Counted from the first letter of the stretch, positions 26,316 to 35,229 are shown. The stretch: 64,000 nucleotides of DNA from Rhizobium leguminosarum bv. trifolii WSM2297 (GCF_000271845.1 NZ_JH719395.1:4394146-4458145); one strand, 5' to 3'. Notes: generated by a model not told the origin, from the sequence alone. Numbers and translations: made by a program.

Positions 26316-26456
26316 TCAGGCCACGGCTTTGAGTTCGCGCTTTGCGGCGTAGGCCCACGGCAGCAGGTCGTCGATCTGGCTGTTTGGATGCCCGTTGACG
26401 ATCTTGGTGAGGACGTCTGAGAGATAAGCCAGTGGCTCGACATCGTTGAGCTTGGC
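26316..26456 (-). pseudogene. IS66 tnpC, C-terminal fragment
   Basis: Encodes the last 46 residues of TnpC (AKLNDVEPLAYLSDVLTKIV, then NGHPNSQIDDLLPWAY) and its stop. It joins in frame to the main tnpC fragment ending at 29885-29887 (...ASLIETA) once the RIT element is removed. The codon split at the junction is GC/GCC, leaving at most a 2-bp duplication. Confidence 0.85.
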
Positions 26457-26457
26457 A

Positions 26458-26485
26458 GTTTATGCCGACCGGCGAACTATGCCGA
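26458..26485 (+). repeat. RIT left 28-bp terminal inverted repeat
   Basis: The repeat starts GTTTATGCCGACCGG and ends AACTATGCCGA, containing two direct TATGCCG motifs 16 bp apart. An exact inverted copy is at 29832-29859. An additional inverted TCGGCATAG lies inward at 26533-26541, so each end carries opposed TATGCCG motifs that could be recombinase-binding sites. Confidence 0.85.
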
Positions 26486-26583
26486 TTAAACAGGCTTTTC
26501 CTAACGTTTTCTGTAACATAGCGGTAGCCTGATCGGCATAGCGTAGGGTCTCTCCGTCGCAATTGAAGCGAAGGAGAGGACAC

Positions 26584-27825
26584 ATGAATGCAAGTGACTA
26601 TTTGAAGCGCAGCGCCCTATACCGGAAGCTGGTCCACGGTCCATATCGGAAGTTTGCACGCGTTTTCGCTGCCAAAATGTCGAACGAAGGCCTGGGGCGG
26701 CAATGCACGTGGCGTTCGCTAAGCCTGTTTCGAGACCTGATGGACTGGCATGTTGGCAATGGACATGCTCCACAGGATTTGCGCGAAGTTCACGTCGATC
26801 GCTTTCTTGAGCATCGTTTCAAACACTGGAAGCCCGACTCGGGTGACCGATCGGCGCTCCGGCGCTTGCTTTCAGCGCTACGGGAAGAAGACTTAATACC
26901 AGTTGCCGCGCCACCTGAGCGTACAGAGCACGAGCAGATTGTCGATGTATTCGCTGCATATCTATCGAAAGAGAGAGGGCTTGCCGCCTCGACGGTGGGA
27001 AGCCACAAGCTGCTGTCACTTCGATTTCTCCGGGAGGTCTGTCCTGCCGGCGCAGATGGGTTTGCAGCGCTCACCCCGGAGATCGTCATCGGTTATGTCG
27101 AGCGACATGCGCTTGATGGCTCCGCAGATAGTGGCAAAGCCATGTGCGTGGTGATACGCGCCTTCCTGCGCTATTTGCATCTGAAGGGCTTCATTTCGAC
27201 GGCGTTGGCGGATTGCGTGCCATCTATCCGCCGCTGGCGACTTGCCGGTCTTCCAACTTTCCTGCCGCCGGAGAAGGTCCAGAACGTTCTCGATGCCTGT
27301 GATCGGACGACTGCAATGGGTCATCGGGACTATGCGGTTCTGATGATCCTGGCCAAGCTCGGTTTGCGCGCCAGCGAAGTTGCCACCCTCAATCTTGACG
27401 ATATCGACTGGCAGTCGGGCACGATCCTCGTGCACGGAAAGGGGCGGCGGCAAGCGACTATGCCGCTACGTCACGACGTCGGAACAGCTATCGTGGCCTA
27501 TATCCGGCATGGGCGACCCGCTTCGTCGTGTCGGCGAGTCTTCTTGCGAACTCTTGCGCCGCACGTCGGTTTTGCCTCCGGTTGCGCCATCACAATGATC
27601 GCGAAGCAAGCACTCGAACGGGCAGGCATTGACGGCTATGCGCATCACGGTGCCCATCTTTTCCGCCACAGCCTCGCGACGGACCTTTTACGGTCGGGTG
27701 CCAGCTTCGCGGAGATCGGCCAACTGCTCCGCCATCGAAGCATCGACAGTACAAGGATCTATGCCAAGCTCGATATTGAGAAGTTGCGTGAACTGAGCCT
27801 GCCCTGGCCGGGAGGTGTCCAATGA
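26584..27825 (+). CDS. tyrosine recombinase, first of the RIT trio (RitA)
   Basis: The start at 26584 follows AAGGAGAGGA and gives 413 residues. The N-terminal ~200 residues hold the SAM-like core-binding domain (VDVFAAYLSKERGLAASTVG). The catalytic domain has Arg in LAKLGLRASEVATLNLDD, the lysine-hairpin LVHGKGRRQATMPL, HLFRHSLATDLLRSGA, and LLRHRSIDSTRIYA with the nucleophilic Tyr. All R-K-H-R-H-Y positions are present, so it should be active. Its stop overlaps the ATG of the second gene (ATGA). It cuts and rejoins DNA at the element ends. Confidence 0.88.
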   Translation: MNASDYLKRSALYRKLVHGPYRKFARVFAAKMSNEGLGRQCTWRSLSLFRDLMDWHVGNGHAPQDLREVHVDRFLEHRFKHWKPDSGDRSALRRLLSALREEDLIPVAAPPERTEHEQIVDVFAAYLSKERGLAASTVGSHKLLSLRFLREVCPAGADGFAALTPEIVIGYVERHALDGSADSGKAMCVVIRAFLRYLHLKGFISTALADCVPSIRRWRLAGLPTFLPPEKVQNVLDACDRTTAMGHRDYAVLMILAKLGLRASEVATLNLDDIDWQSGTILVHGKGRRQATMPLRHDVGTAIVAYIRHGRPASSCRRVFLRTLAPHVGFASGCAITMIAKQALERAGIDGYAHHGAHLFRHSLATDLLRSGASFAEIGQLLRHRSIDSTRIYAKLDIEKLRELSLPWPGGVQ

Positions 27826-28745
27826 GCCGGCTTCGCACTGCGCTTGAGCGCTACGTCGGCATGCGCCAAGGGCTGGGATACAAATATGATGGTCCAGCAC
27901 GACGATTGTCGGAGTTCGTCACCTTCATGGAAGCCCGCAGCGCCGAGGCCATCACCACTGATCTGGCAATGGAGTGGGTCACCTCAATGGGCCGGCAGCC
28001 GAGTTGGTCCATCCGCCTGGCTGATGTACGCGGCTTTGCCCAGCACCTCGCTCATTTCGATCCCCTGACGGAAGTGCCACCAAGCGACGCTGTGCCGCCG
28101 GCGCGGCGAGCAAAACCCTACATCTATTGCGACACTGAGATTCAGGCGCTTTTGACGGCGGCCCTGTCGCTACCGCCGGCCAACGCTCTTCGACGCTGGA
28201 CATATCACTGTTTATTCGGACTGATAGCGGTGGCCGGACTGCGCCATTCCGAAGCGCTTGACCTGCTCCGGGACGACATAGATCTCGAGCAAGGCATCCT
28301 CATCATTCGCGAGACAAAGTTCGGCAAGTCCCGACTGGTGCCGCTGCACGCCACGACAGTTGCTATTCTGTCGGACTATGCAGCCCGACGCGACGCACAC
28401 CTCGGCACCCCACGCAGCCCCTATTTCTTTGTCGCCGAGCAAGGCGGCAGATTGCTGCATCAATACGTGCATCGTGTGTTCTGGCGCCTATCCCGGCAAA
28501 TCGGGTTACGGCTGGAAGGACAGCGCGACGGGCCACGAATACACGACCTACGCCATCGTTTTGCCGTCCAGACCCTGATCAACTGGTATCGCGCGGGCGA
28601 AGATGTTGAGCGCGAACTGCCGGTTCTCTCGACCTTTCTCGGCCATGCCAATGTTCGCGACACCTACTGGTATTTGTCCGCCGCGCCGGAACTGATGAAC
28701 CATGCTGTACGGCGATTGGACAAGCGCTGGGAGGCTCGGTCATGA
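27822..28745 (+). CDS. tyrosine recombinase, second of the RIT trio (RitB)
   Basis: 307 residues. The core-binding domain is divergent (RYVGMRQGLGYKYDGPARRL). The catalytic part has VAGLRHSEALDLLRDDIDLE, the lysine region RETKFGKSRLVPLH, IHDLRHRFAVQTLINWYRAG, and FLGHANVRDTYWYLSAAPEL with candidate tyrosines near the end. The length and the long basic insertion before HDLRH fit the middle member of RIT trios. ATGA overlaps on both sides make translation of all three proteins stoichiometric. Confidence 0.87.
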   Translation: MSRLRTALERYVGMRQGLGYKYDGPARRLSEFVTFMEARSAEAITTDLAMEWVTSMGRQPSWSIRLADVRGFAQHLAHFDPLTEVPPSDAVPPARRAKPYIYCDTEIQALLTAALSLPPANALRRWTYHCLFGLIAVAGLRHSEALDLLRDDIDLEQGILIIRETKFGKSRLVPLHATTVAILSDYAARRDAHLGTPRSPYFFVAEQGGRLLHQYVHRVFWRLSRQIGLRLEGQRDGPRIHDLRHRFAVQTLINWYRAGEDVERELPVLSTFLGHANVRDTYWYLSAAPELMNHAVRRLDKRWEARS

Positions 28746-29743
28746 GGCGCACAAACGACCTGGCCGTGCTGATCGAGCGGTGGTTCACAGATCGGCTCAT
28801 GAAGCATCGAGGTGTAAGTTCCAACACCATCGCCTCCTATCGCGACACCTTCAGACTGCTGTTTGCGTTCGCACAGGCCCGCTTTGGCAGATCACCATCG
28901 CAGTTGACACTGCGGGATTTGGACGCGCCTTTCATCGGCGCATTCCTGGTAGATCTTGAGACGAAGAGAGCCGCCTCGGTAAGGACCCGGAATCTCCGCC
29001 TGACGGCCATCCGATCTTTCTTCCGATATGCGGCTTTCGAAGAGCCGGCACATAGTGCCCACATTCAGCGGGTGCTAGCGATCCCAAGCAAGCGATGTGA
29101 CAAGCGGCAGCTTCAGTTCCTAACCAGGTCTGAGATTGAAGCGATCCTGGACTGCACGGATCGAAGCACGTGGCTGGGACGCCGCGATTACACTCTGCTC
29201 TTGCTGGCCGCGCAAACGGGGTTACGAGTCTCGGAGATCATCGACCTTGACCGGGACTCGGTAGTGCTCGGCCGCGGTGCGCATGTGCATTGTGTTGGCA
29301 AAGGCCGCAAAGAGCGAAGTACGCCGCTCACCAAGGTTGCACAGTACGCCCTTCGTTGCTGGCTCAGGGAACCCGGAAAGCGAGGTGCAACGGCTCTCTT
29401 TCCGAATATGCACGGTGGCAAGCTCAGCGCCGACGGCGTGCAGGCACTGCTGAACAAATATGTCACCAACGCGCGCAGGCACTGCATCTCCCTTCGCTCG
29501 AAGCGGGTGTCGCCTCATGTCTTGCGGCACTCCACTGCAATGGAGTTGCTGCAGGCGGGCGTCGACTGCTCGGTCATCGCCCTGTGGCTGGGCCACGAGG
29601 CAATGGAAACGACGCTGACCTATCTTCATGCACATCTCGAACTGAAGGAATCTGCACTCGCAAAGCTGAAGCCGTACGAACGCGCCAAGGCCGAGCGATT
29701 TCGACCAACCGACCGGCTTCTGGAATTTCTAAACGCCCTCTGA
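28742..29743 (+). CDS. tyrosine recombinase, third of the RIT trio (RitC)
   Basis: 333 residues, XerC/D-like. The core-binding domain has KHRGVSSNTIASYRDTFRLL. The catalytic residues are in AAQTGLRVSEIIDLDRDSVV, HCVGKGRKERSTPL, SPHVLRHSTAMELLQAG and LWLGHEAMETTLTYLHAH. All six catalytic positions are intact. A charged tail (LKPYERAKAERFRPTDRLLE) follows. It ends 88 bp before the right inverted repeat; a lone ACTATGCCGA motif lies in that gap at 29752. Confidence 0.87.
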   Translation: MRRTNDLAVLIERWFTDRLMKHRGVSSNTIASYRDTFRLLFAFAQARFGRSPSQLTLRDLDAPFIGAFLVDLETKRAASVRTRNLRLTAIRSFFRYAAFEEPAHSAHIQRVLAIPSKRCDKRQLQFLTRSEIEAILDCTDRSTWLGRRDYTLLLLAAQTGLRVSEIIDLDRDSVVLGRGAHVHCVGKGRKERSTPLTKVAQYALRCWLREPGKRGATALFPNMHGGKLSADGVQALLNKYVTNARRHCISLRSKRVSPHVLRHSTAMELLQAGVDCSVIALWLGHEAMETTLTYLHAHLELKESALAKLKPYERAKAERFRPTDRLLEFLNAL

Positions 29744-29831
29744 GCATGAGAACTATGCCGAGTGCCAAACAACAGCGACCCGCCGAACTGGCCGGGAGCG
29801 CACGGTTTGCTGCAAACAATAGAAGAGACAT

Positions 29832-29859
29832 TCGGCATAGTTCGCCGGTCGGCATAAAC
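29832..29859 (-). repeat. RIT right 28-bp terminal inverted repeat
   Basis: Exact reverse complement of 26458-26485 (starts TCGGCATAGTTCGCC, ends GGCATAAAC). Together with the left copy it brackets the three recombinase genes. Confidence 0.85.
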
Positions 29860-29863
29860 CTGC

Positions 29864-29883
29864 TTATGCCGCGCGCGGCATAA
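29864..29883. repeat. 20-bp perfect palindrome at the outer right end of the RIT element
   Basis: TTATGCCGCGCGCGGCATAA is a perfect palindrome built from the same TATGCCG motif as the terminal repeats. It lies between the right inverted repeat and the tnpC junction and has no counterpart at the left end. It may be part of the element's attachment core. Confidence 0.8.
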
Positions 29884-29884
29884 T

Positions 29885-31278
29885 GCCGTCTCGATGAGCG
29901 AGGCGATGGTCGCCCAGTGTTCGGCCCCGGCGTCCGACCCTGCGAAGAGTGCATTCTTCCGATTGATGGCAATTGGCCTGATTGACCGTTCGACGATGTT
30001 GGAGTCGATCTCGATCCGGCCGTCGTCGATGAAGCGGGTCAAGCCTTCCCAACGTGACAGGGCATATCGGATTGCTTCGGCGAGCTTTGTCTTCTGGCTG
30101 ATATAGCCGAGTTGCTCACGCAGCCAGGGAGCGAGGCTGTCGGTGATTTGTCGGCTCGTCTCTATGCGCTTGGCGCTACGCTCCTCGTGTGTGCGACCAC
30201 GTATCTCGTCTTCGATCTTGTAAAGTTCGGCGATGCGTCGGAGCGCCTCGCTGGCTATGGGTGCTGGACCGACGGCGGCGAGTTCATAGAAGCGGCGGCG
30301 AACGTGGGACCAGCAGAATGCCAGCGACACGGTGTTCTTTGCCGCGAGCGGGCGATATCCACTGTAGCCGTCTACCTGCAGGATGCCGACGAAGCCGTCG
30401 AGATGGGCCATCGGTCGTTTGCCTTTGCGATCTGGCGCATAGACATAGGCGACGCCGGGCGGGTCATCGCCCTGCCACGGCCGGTCATCCCGCGCATAGG
30501 CCCAGAGCTGTCCGGTTTTGATTTTGCCACGTCCCGGATCGAGCACCGGGGCTGTCGTCTCGTCGGCGAAGAGCTTGGACGACGACTTCAGATGATCAAG
30601 CAGCCGCTGATGGACCGGGCGTAGATGCCAGGCGGCGCGACCGACCCAGTCGGCGAGCGTCGAACGGTCGAGGTCGATGCCCTGACGCTTGTAGATTTGC
30701 GCCTGGCGATACAGCGGCAGGTGGTCAGCATATTTAGAGACCAGCACCTGGGCGACGGTTGCTTCTGTCGGGATGCCGCCTTCGATCAATCTTGCCGGGG
30801 CCGGAGCCTGGACAACGACTTCTTCACAGGCCCGGCAGGCATACTTCGGGCGGCGCAGCACAAGCACCCGGAATTGAGCGGGAACAAGATCGAGCTTCTC
30901 GCTGACATCCTCGCCGATCCGATGCAGGTCGTTGCGGCAGCAGGGGCAGGCATGGTCATCGATATCGACCACGATCTCGACGCGCGGCAGATGCGCTGGC
31001 AGCGAACCCCGGTTGGTTCGCCGTTTGGCGACCTGCGCCTGGCGCAGAGCAGTCGAGCCCTGTTCCTTCTCTACCAGCCCGGCAGCCTCGATCTGTTCGG
31101 CTTCTTCAAGCCCAAGCAGAAGCTGGTCCTCGGGAAGCGTCTCGGCACGGCGGCCGAAGCGGTGGCGCTGCAATTCCTTGATGATCTGACGCAGGCGGGT
31201 ATTCTCCGCCTCGCGCGAAAGCACCATCGCTTTCAGCGCGTTCAGGTCATCCGGAAGCTCGTCTGCCGTTATCGTCAT
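29885..31278 (-). pseudogene. IS66 transposase tnpC, N-terminal and catalytic part, interrupted
   Basis: About 464 codons of an IS66 DDE transposase: coiled N-terminus (LREAENTRLRQIIKELQRHR-like region, with FGRRAETL), a zinc-finger-like CPCCRNDLHR, then catalytic segments SSKLFADETTAPVLDPGRGK, ILQVDGYSGYRPLA and IEIDSNIVERSIRPI. CWSHVRRRF is also conserved. The open frame runs on into the RIT end to 29626, making a chimeric C-terminus. The true last 46 residues lie at 26316-26456. The DDE residues are intact, but the protein lacks its normal end. Confidence 0.88.
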
Positions 31279-31349
31279 GGACCGAGAACAGCATATTTTG
31301 CCGCTCGGAACGAGAGGCTGGATGGCGCTGATTCAATTGGTCGCGGCCG

Positions 31350-31706
31350 TCATCCGGCCTTCACCGGCGTGCGCGTTTCGCTCGGCGTGTGAACGCGCTT
31401 CCAGTCCAATCCCTCGAACAGAGCCGAGAACTGGGCGGCCGTTAGATGCATCGCGCCGTCCTGCATCCGGGGCCAATGGAACTCGCCATCCTCGATCCGC
31501 TTGGCGACCAGGCACACGCCGCTGCCGTCCCAGAAGATCAGCTTGATCCGGTCCGTTCGTTTGGCCCGGAACACGTAGATCGTGCCCGAGAACGGGTCGG
31601 CACCCATCTGGGCCTTTACCAGTGCCGCCAATCCTTCAGCACCTTTGCGGAAGTCGACAGGCTTGGTGGCGATCATCACTTTTACCGCACCGGACGGACC
31701 GATCAC
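31350..31706 (-). CDS. tnpB: IS66-family accessory protein TnpB
   Basis: 118 residues of the IS66 Orf2 (TnpB) family. It has VMIATKPVDFRKGAEGLAAL, the strongly conserved SGTIYVFRAKRTDRIKLIFW and the DGSGVCLVAKRIEDGEFHWP stretch, and ends with SALFEGLDWKRVHTP. TnpB is needed for efficient IS66 transposition; its biochemical role is unsettled. Its start overlaps the tnpA stop by 4 bp. It is complete and may still serve related elements in trans. Confidence 0.92.
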   Translation of the reverse strand: MIGPSGAVKVMIATKPVDFRKGAEGLAALVKAQMGADPFSGTIYVFRAKRTDRIKLIFWDGSGVCLVAKRIEDGEFHWPRMQDGAMHLTAAQFSALFEGLDWKRVHTPSETRTPVKAG

Positions 31707-32149
31707 GATTGAGCCTTCAACGCCTGAATGACGGCGGCAATGGTTGCAGCATCGGTGCCAGAGGCAATGCGCAGCATGGCTCCATCAATCTGCAATTCAA
31801 TAGCCGCCTCCGGAGAAGTTCTTCTTTGCAAACTTGCTTGCCGCGCCTTCTTCGGCTCCGACTTCTCGGGCGACACGACGACTGCTGGTGCAAACATTGG
31901 TGCTTCCTCCGGCACCGAAAGAACATCAAGCGGCTTTCGGGCGAGCCGTCGCCATGTGAACAACTGCTGCGGCGTCAACCCATGCCGCCGCGCCACAGAG
32001 CATACTGTCACGCCGGGCTCGCAACTCTCCGCAATAATCTGCGCCTTCTGATCGTCGCTCCATTCGCGACGACGGCCATTGCCGATAAACACCTCAAACC
32101 GGCGTACCGGCTCATCCTTGGATTTAAGCGTAAGCTCTGAAATCGACAT
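31703..32149 (-). CDS. tnpA: IS66-family accessory protein TnpA (helix-turn-helix)
   Basis: The start at 32149 (MSISELTLKSKDEPVRRFEV) gives 148 residues. The N-terminal helix-turn-helix is visible as GRRREWSDDQKAQIIAESC followed by VTVCSVARRHGLTPQQLFTW, the TnpA/IS3-OrfA-like fold that binds DNA ends. The C-terminal half is a low-complexity linker and a small AAIELQIDGAMLRIASGTDA domain. It begins ~75 bp inside the right end of the IS, so its promoter is probably close to that terminus. Confidence 0.88.
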   Translation of the reverse strand: MSISELTLKSKDEPVRRFEVFIGNGRRREWSDDQKAQIIAESCEPGVTVCSVARRHGLTPQQLFTWRRLARKPLDVLSVPEEAPMFAPAVVVSPEKSEPKKARQASLQRRTSPEAAIELQIDGAMLRIASGTDAATIAAVIQALKAQS

Positions 32150-32222
32150 ATGTCCAAGCCCTCTTTCGAGGTTGAACATCAATGATCAAGCGATGATCCG
32201 GAAGGTGGGATCAGGACAGCGC

Positions 32223-32432
32223 TTACCGTTGTTCCCCGCAGATCGCCCGTCGGCTTGTGCCCGCCCATCTGGCCGGGGCTGGGCTGCCTGTCTCACGCAA
32301 CCGTCGCACCCAGTCGATCGCCGTGCTGACGCCAATGCCGAAACGCTTTGCCGCTGCGCGGCACGACAGCCCTTCGCGCGTCACCGCGCAAACAACTCGC
32401 TCACGAAGATCATCTGAAAAAGGTCTCGCCAT
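32223..32432 (-). pseudogene. IS630-family transposase, N-terminal fragment
   Basis: From the ATG at 32432 the frame encodes MARPFSDDLRERVVCAVTRE and LSCRAAAKRFGIGVSTAIDW, the first helix-turn-helix of IS630 transposases, and then ...SRRAICGEQR. It stops where the IS66 element begins. The protein sequence continues in the fragment at 25402-25246 (EQRDWLIERC), placing the IS66 insertion inside this gene. Confidence 0.82.
32227..32234. repeat. 8-bp target-site duplication, right copy
   Basis: CGTTGTTC immediately follows the right end (...GCGCTTAC) of the IS66-family element and equals the left copy at 25403-25410. Confidence 0.85.
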
Positions 32433-32882
32433 CCAGGCCGGCTGGTGAATCTGATTTGCACCAGAAATGGAATCCACTTCCCCGATCCCGCCTAAAACAA
32501 TCCCGCTCTAGTATTCGGTCGGGTACTGGAAAAGGTGATAATAACAACGCCGGTCGCCACCGTCGACCCTGAAGCGATGCCGGAGCTTGCACCCAGGGAT
32601 TAAGTCCCCGCGCTGAAGTTGACCTTTGCATAGGCCGCCACCGCCAGGCCGGAAACATTTACAGATCAAGTCCATATTGAATCTAGTCGAAGACCTCCGA
32701 GGTGGGCTTCGTGTTCGCGCGCCCCTGCGAATTAACAAGAAACGTGTTGGCGGATGACGGATCACATCCATGGCGTAGCGGCAATGGTCTCACTCGCATG
32801 TTGTCCGGGCCTCGGTCCGGGTGACCCCGTCTGCGTCGCGAACATCGCCGCGGGAATAGATGCCGGATCTCACCGACCTATA
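32433..32882. other. 450-bp stretch without a convincing gene
   Basis: Between the IS630 fragment and fcl only short overlapping frames occur, none with a recognisable domain or good RBS. It probably holds the end of the IS630 remnant and the former upstream region of the fucose genes' terminal side. Confidence 0.5.
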
Positions 32883-33833
32883 TCAGGCCGCCGGATCGGA
32901 TCTATTTTCGAACTCCAGAAACCAAGCGTAGGTGGCTGCAATGCCATCCTCAAGCGAAATGCGCGGCTTCCAGCCCATGTTGTGCAGTTTCTGACTGCTC
33001 ATCAGCTTTCGCGACGTGCCATCGGGCTTGGAAAGATCGTGAATAATCTCACCCTCGTAACCGACAACGCGGCAGACCAAACGTGTCAACTCGATAATTT
33101 CGAGATCTGTCCCCGAGCCGACATTGACGTGCTGCGCGCCCGAATAGGTTGTCAGCAGAAATACCAACGCGTCGGCACAGTCGTCGACGTGCAGAAATTC
33201 GCGGCGCGGGGTCCCCGTGCCCCAGACCACTAAATGCGGATCCTTGCGCAGCTTGGCAGCGTGCGCCTTGCGGATAAGGGCTGGTAGGACATGGCTGGAT
33301 TTCAGGTCGAAATTATCGCCTGGGCCGTATAGATTGCTCGGCATGGCCGAAATATAATCGCGGCCGTATTGCTTGCGATAGGCTTCCGCGAGTTTGATTC
33401 CGGCGATCTTGGCGATCGCGTACCATTCGTTGGTGGGCTCGAGCGTACCGGTCAACAGAGCCTCTTCGGGAATCGGCTGTGGAGCGAGCCTGGGATAAAT
33501 ACAGCTTGAACCCAGAAACAGAAGCCGGTCGACTTCGCCGCGGTGGGCGGCTTCGAAGATGTTCGCTTCAATAATCAGATTGTCATAAATGAATTCTGCG
33601 GGATAGCTGTCATTGGCGAGGATTCCGCCAACTTTGGCAGCAGCAAGAATGATCGCGTCGGGTCGGTTTGCTTCAACAAACCTCTCGACCTCGTCCTGCC
33701 GCTTCAAATCGACCTCACGGCGCGTGGCCGTGATAACGTTGCAATCTTCGGATTGAAGCCTTCGCACGAGAGCACTGCCGACCATACCGCGATGGCCGGC
33801 AACCCAAATCTTTTTGTTGGACAAGTCGTACAC
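32883..33833 (-). CDS. fcl: GDP-L-fucose synthase
   Basis: Fcl (WcaG) epimerises and reduces GDP-4-keto-6-deoxymannose to GDP-L-fucose with NADPH. The 316-residue protein has the NADP-binding start IWVAGHRGMVGSALVRRLQS, the catalytic YAIAKIAGIK (Tyr-x-x-x-Lys) and upstream LFLGSSCIYPRLAPQPIPEE. The MPSNLYGPGDNF and DDCADALVFLL segments also fit. It starts with GTG directly after the gmd stop, so the two genes form an operon. L-fucose is a known component of R. etli-type O-antigen. Confidence 0.93.
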   Translation of the reverse strand: MYDLSNKKIWVAGHRGMVGSALVRRLQSEDCNVITATRREVDLKRQDEVERFVEANRPDAIILAAAKVGGILANDSYPAEFIYDNLIIEANIFEAAHRGEVDRLLFLGSSCIYPRLAPQPIPEEALLTGTLEPTNEWYAIAKIAGIKLAEAYRKQYGRDYISAMPSNLYGPGDNFDLKSSHVLPALIRKAHAAKLRKDPHLVVWGTGTPRREFLHVDDCADALVFLLTTYSGAQHVNVGSGTDLEIIELTRLVCRVVGYEGEIIHDLSKPDGTSRKLMSSQKLHNMGWKPRISLEDGIAATYAWFLEFENRSDPAA

Positions 33834-34895
33834 TTAGATCTCTTTCCGGCTGTTTAGGGCCTTCCAGTGCTTGACATCCTCGCGCACCATTTCGGCAGCG
33901 AGCTCGCGAACCGGGGTCTTGTGCTGCCAGCCCAGCTTCTGCCGTGCCTTGGTCGGATCACCCAGCAGAAGGTCGACTTCCGTCGGGCGGAAATATCGAG
34001 GATCGACTTCCACGAGGCACGCACCGGACGCGGAGTCATAACCCTTTTCATCTACGCCGGAGCCCTTCCATTCCAAAGCAATGCCGACGTCGGCAAACGC
34101 CCACCCGACAAACTGCCGGACGCTTGTCGTCTCACCGGTCGCCAATACGTAGTCATCCGGCTTGTCCTGCTGCAGCATGCGCCACATGCCCTCGACATAC
34201 TCACGGGCATGGCCCCAGTCGCGCTTGGCGTCCAGATTGCCGAGGAAGAGCTTATCCTGAAGGCCGAGATGGATTGCTGCCACCGCCATCGTGATCTTGC
34301 GCGTGACGAAGGTCTCGCCGCGAAGCGGGCTTTCGTGATTGAAAAGAATGCCGTTCGACGCGTGCATGCCATAGGCCTCGCGATAATTCACGACAATCCA
34401 GTAGGCATAGAGCTTGGCTACGGCATAGGGAGAACGCGGGTAAAACGGCGTCTTCTCGCTCTGCGGCACTTCCTGCACAAGACCGTAGAGTTCGGACGTC
34501 GATGCCTGGTAGAACCGGGTCTTTTCCTCGAGCCGCAGGATGCGGATGGCTTCGAGCAGCCTCAACGTCCCGACACCGTCGGCATCCGCCGTATATTCAG
34601 GCGTTTCGAAGCTGACACCCACATGGCTTTGAGCTGCAAGATTGTAGATTTCATCGGGTTGCGTCTGCTGCACGATCCGCAGGAGGTTGGTCGAGTCGAT
34701 CATATCGCCATAGTGGAGTATGAAGCGTGGATAGGCCTCGTGCGGATCCTGGTAGATATGCTCGATGCGGCCGGTATTGAAAGACGAGGATCGCCGCTTG
34801 ATTCCGTGCACCGTATAGCCTTTGCTCAGAAGCAAATCGGCCAAATAGGCACCATCCTGACCAGTCACCCCAGTAATAAGCGCGGTTTTTGTCAT
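33834..34895 (-). CDS. gmd: GDP-mannose 4,6-dehydratase
   Basis: Gmd converts GDP-D-mannose to GDP-4-keto-6-deoxy-D-mannose, the first step to GDP-L-fucose. The 353-residue protein has [20 protein letters not shown], then [20 protein letters not shown], the catalytic [20 protein letters not shown] and [20 protein letters not shown], and the substrate loop [19 protein letters not shown]. All are diagnostic. Its stop is contiguous with the GTG of fcl. Upstream (34896-35091) is a short region that must hold the promoter. Confidence 0.95.
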   Translation of the reverse strand: MTKTALITGVTGQDGAYLADLLLSKGYTVHGIKRRSSSFNTGRIEHIYQDPHEAYPRFILHYGDMIDSTNLLRIVQQTQPDEIYNLAAQSHVGVSFETPEYTADADGVGTLRLLEAIRILRLEEKTRFYQASTSELYGLVQEVPQSEKTPFYPRSPYAVAKLYAYWIVVNYREAYGMHASNGILFNHESPLRGETFVTRKITMAVAAIHLGLQDKLFLGNLDAKRDWGHAREYVEGMWRMLQQDKPDDYVLATGETTSVRQFVGWAFADVGIALEWKGSGVDEKGYDSASGACLVEVDPRYFRPTEVDLLLGDPTKARQKLGWQHKTPVRELAAEMVREDVKHWKALNSRKEI

Positions 34896-35091
34896 TTTTC
34901 ACTGGTCTTTCGATGCAATCTTGGGAATACGAGGCCCAAGTTGACGCCAGTCCGAAACTCCAGGCCGACGACGCGGTGTTTAATGGTGCGGTCAATCCAA
35001 TCACACAATCTGTCGATGTCAACAAAATCGTGTCCCACTTACGGTCGACACCTGCGCCTCACGTTGATAGGAGGGAGGAAGAGGTGAACCG

Positions 35092-35229
35092 ATGACCGAA
35101 CACAAAGACCAGTACAAAGAGGCCGAACGGCAGCCCAAAGCGCCGCTCCCGAATGGGGAGAAGTTTTTTGATCCTTGGGAAGAAGAATTTCGCCGGTTAT
35201 ATAAAGACGATAAAGCCTTTGATTTCTGA
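35092..35229 (+). CDS. small charged hypothetical protein, 45 aa
   Basis: A short ORF with an upstream GAGGTGAACC and a purine-rich GGAGGGAGGAAGAGG tract (35070-35085) before the ATG at 35092. The product (MTEHKDQYKEAERQPKAPLP, then FFDPWEEEFRRLYKDDKAF) is highly charged and aromatic with no cysteine or membrane helix. It ends cleanly in TGA. The strong SD-like tract is the main support. Unknown function. Confidence 0.45.
   Translation: MTEHKDQYKEAERQPKAPLPNGEKFFDPWEEEFRRLYKDDKAFDF

Larger units (their letters stand above)
26457..29884 (+). mobile_element. recombinase-in-trio (RIT) element
   Basis: Three tyrosine recombinase genes in one direction overlap by 4 bp at each junction and are bounded by 28-bp perfect inverted repeats. 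This is the defining layout of RIT elements. The boundaries are fixed by reconstruction: deleting 26457-29884 (plus one copy of GC) restores the IS66 tnpC reading frame. RIT elements move by an unknown mechanism needing all or some of the three recombinases. The left end starts directly with the inverted repeat, while the right end carries 25 extra bases including a 20-bp palindrome. No cargo gene is present. Confidence 0.85.
25411..32226 (-). mobile_element. IS66-family element carrying a SIS passenger gene, itself split by a RIT element
   Basis: The ends are imperfect inverted repeats: GTAAGCGGTGTCCCG on the left and, read inward from 32226, GTAAGCGCTGTCCTG. GTAAGCG tips are typical of IS66. 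An identical 8-bp duplication flanks both ends. Reading leftwards it contains tnpA (31703-32149), tnpB (31350-31706), tnpC in two pieces (29885-31278 and 26316-26456) and then a SIS-domain gene (25498-26118), all in one direction. Without the 3.4-kb RIT insertion it would be about 3.4 kb, longer than the common 2.5-2.7 kb because of the passenger gene. It interrupts an IS630 transposase gene. Confidence 0.88.

Noticed and set aside
29626..29884. C-terminal extension of the tnpC frame into the RIT element
   Set aside because: Fortuitous read-through after the insertion; the true TnpC end lies at 26316-26456.
34889..35095. 68-codon plus-strand frame upstream of the gmd operon
   Set aside because: Lies across the gmd promoter region, lacks an RBS and resembles no protein.
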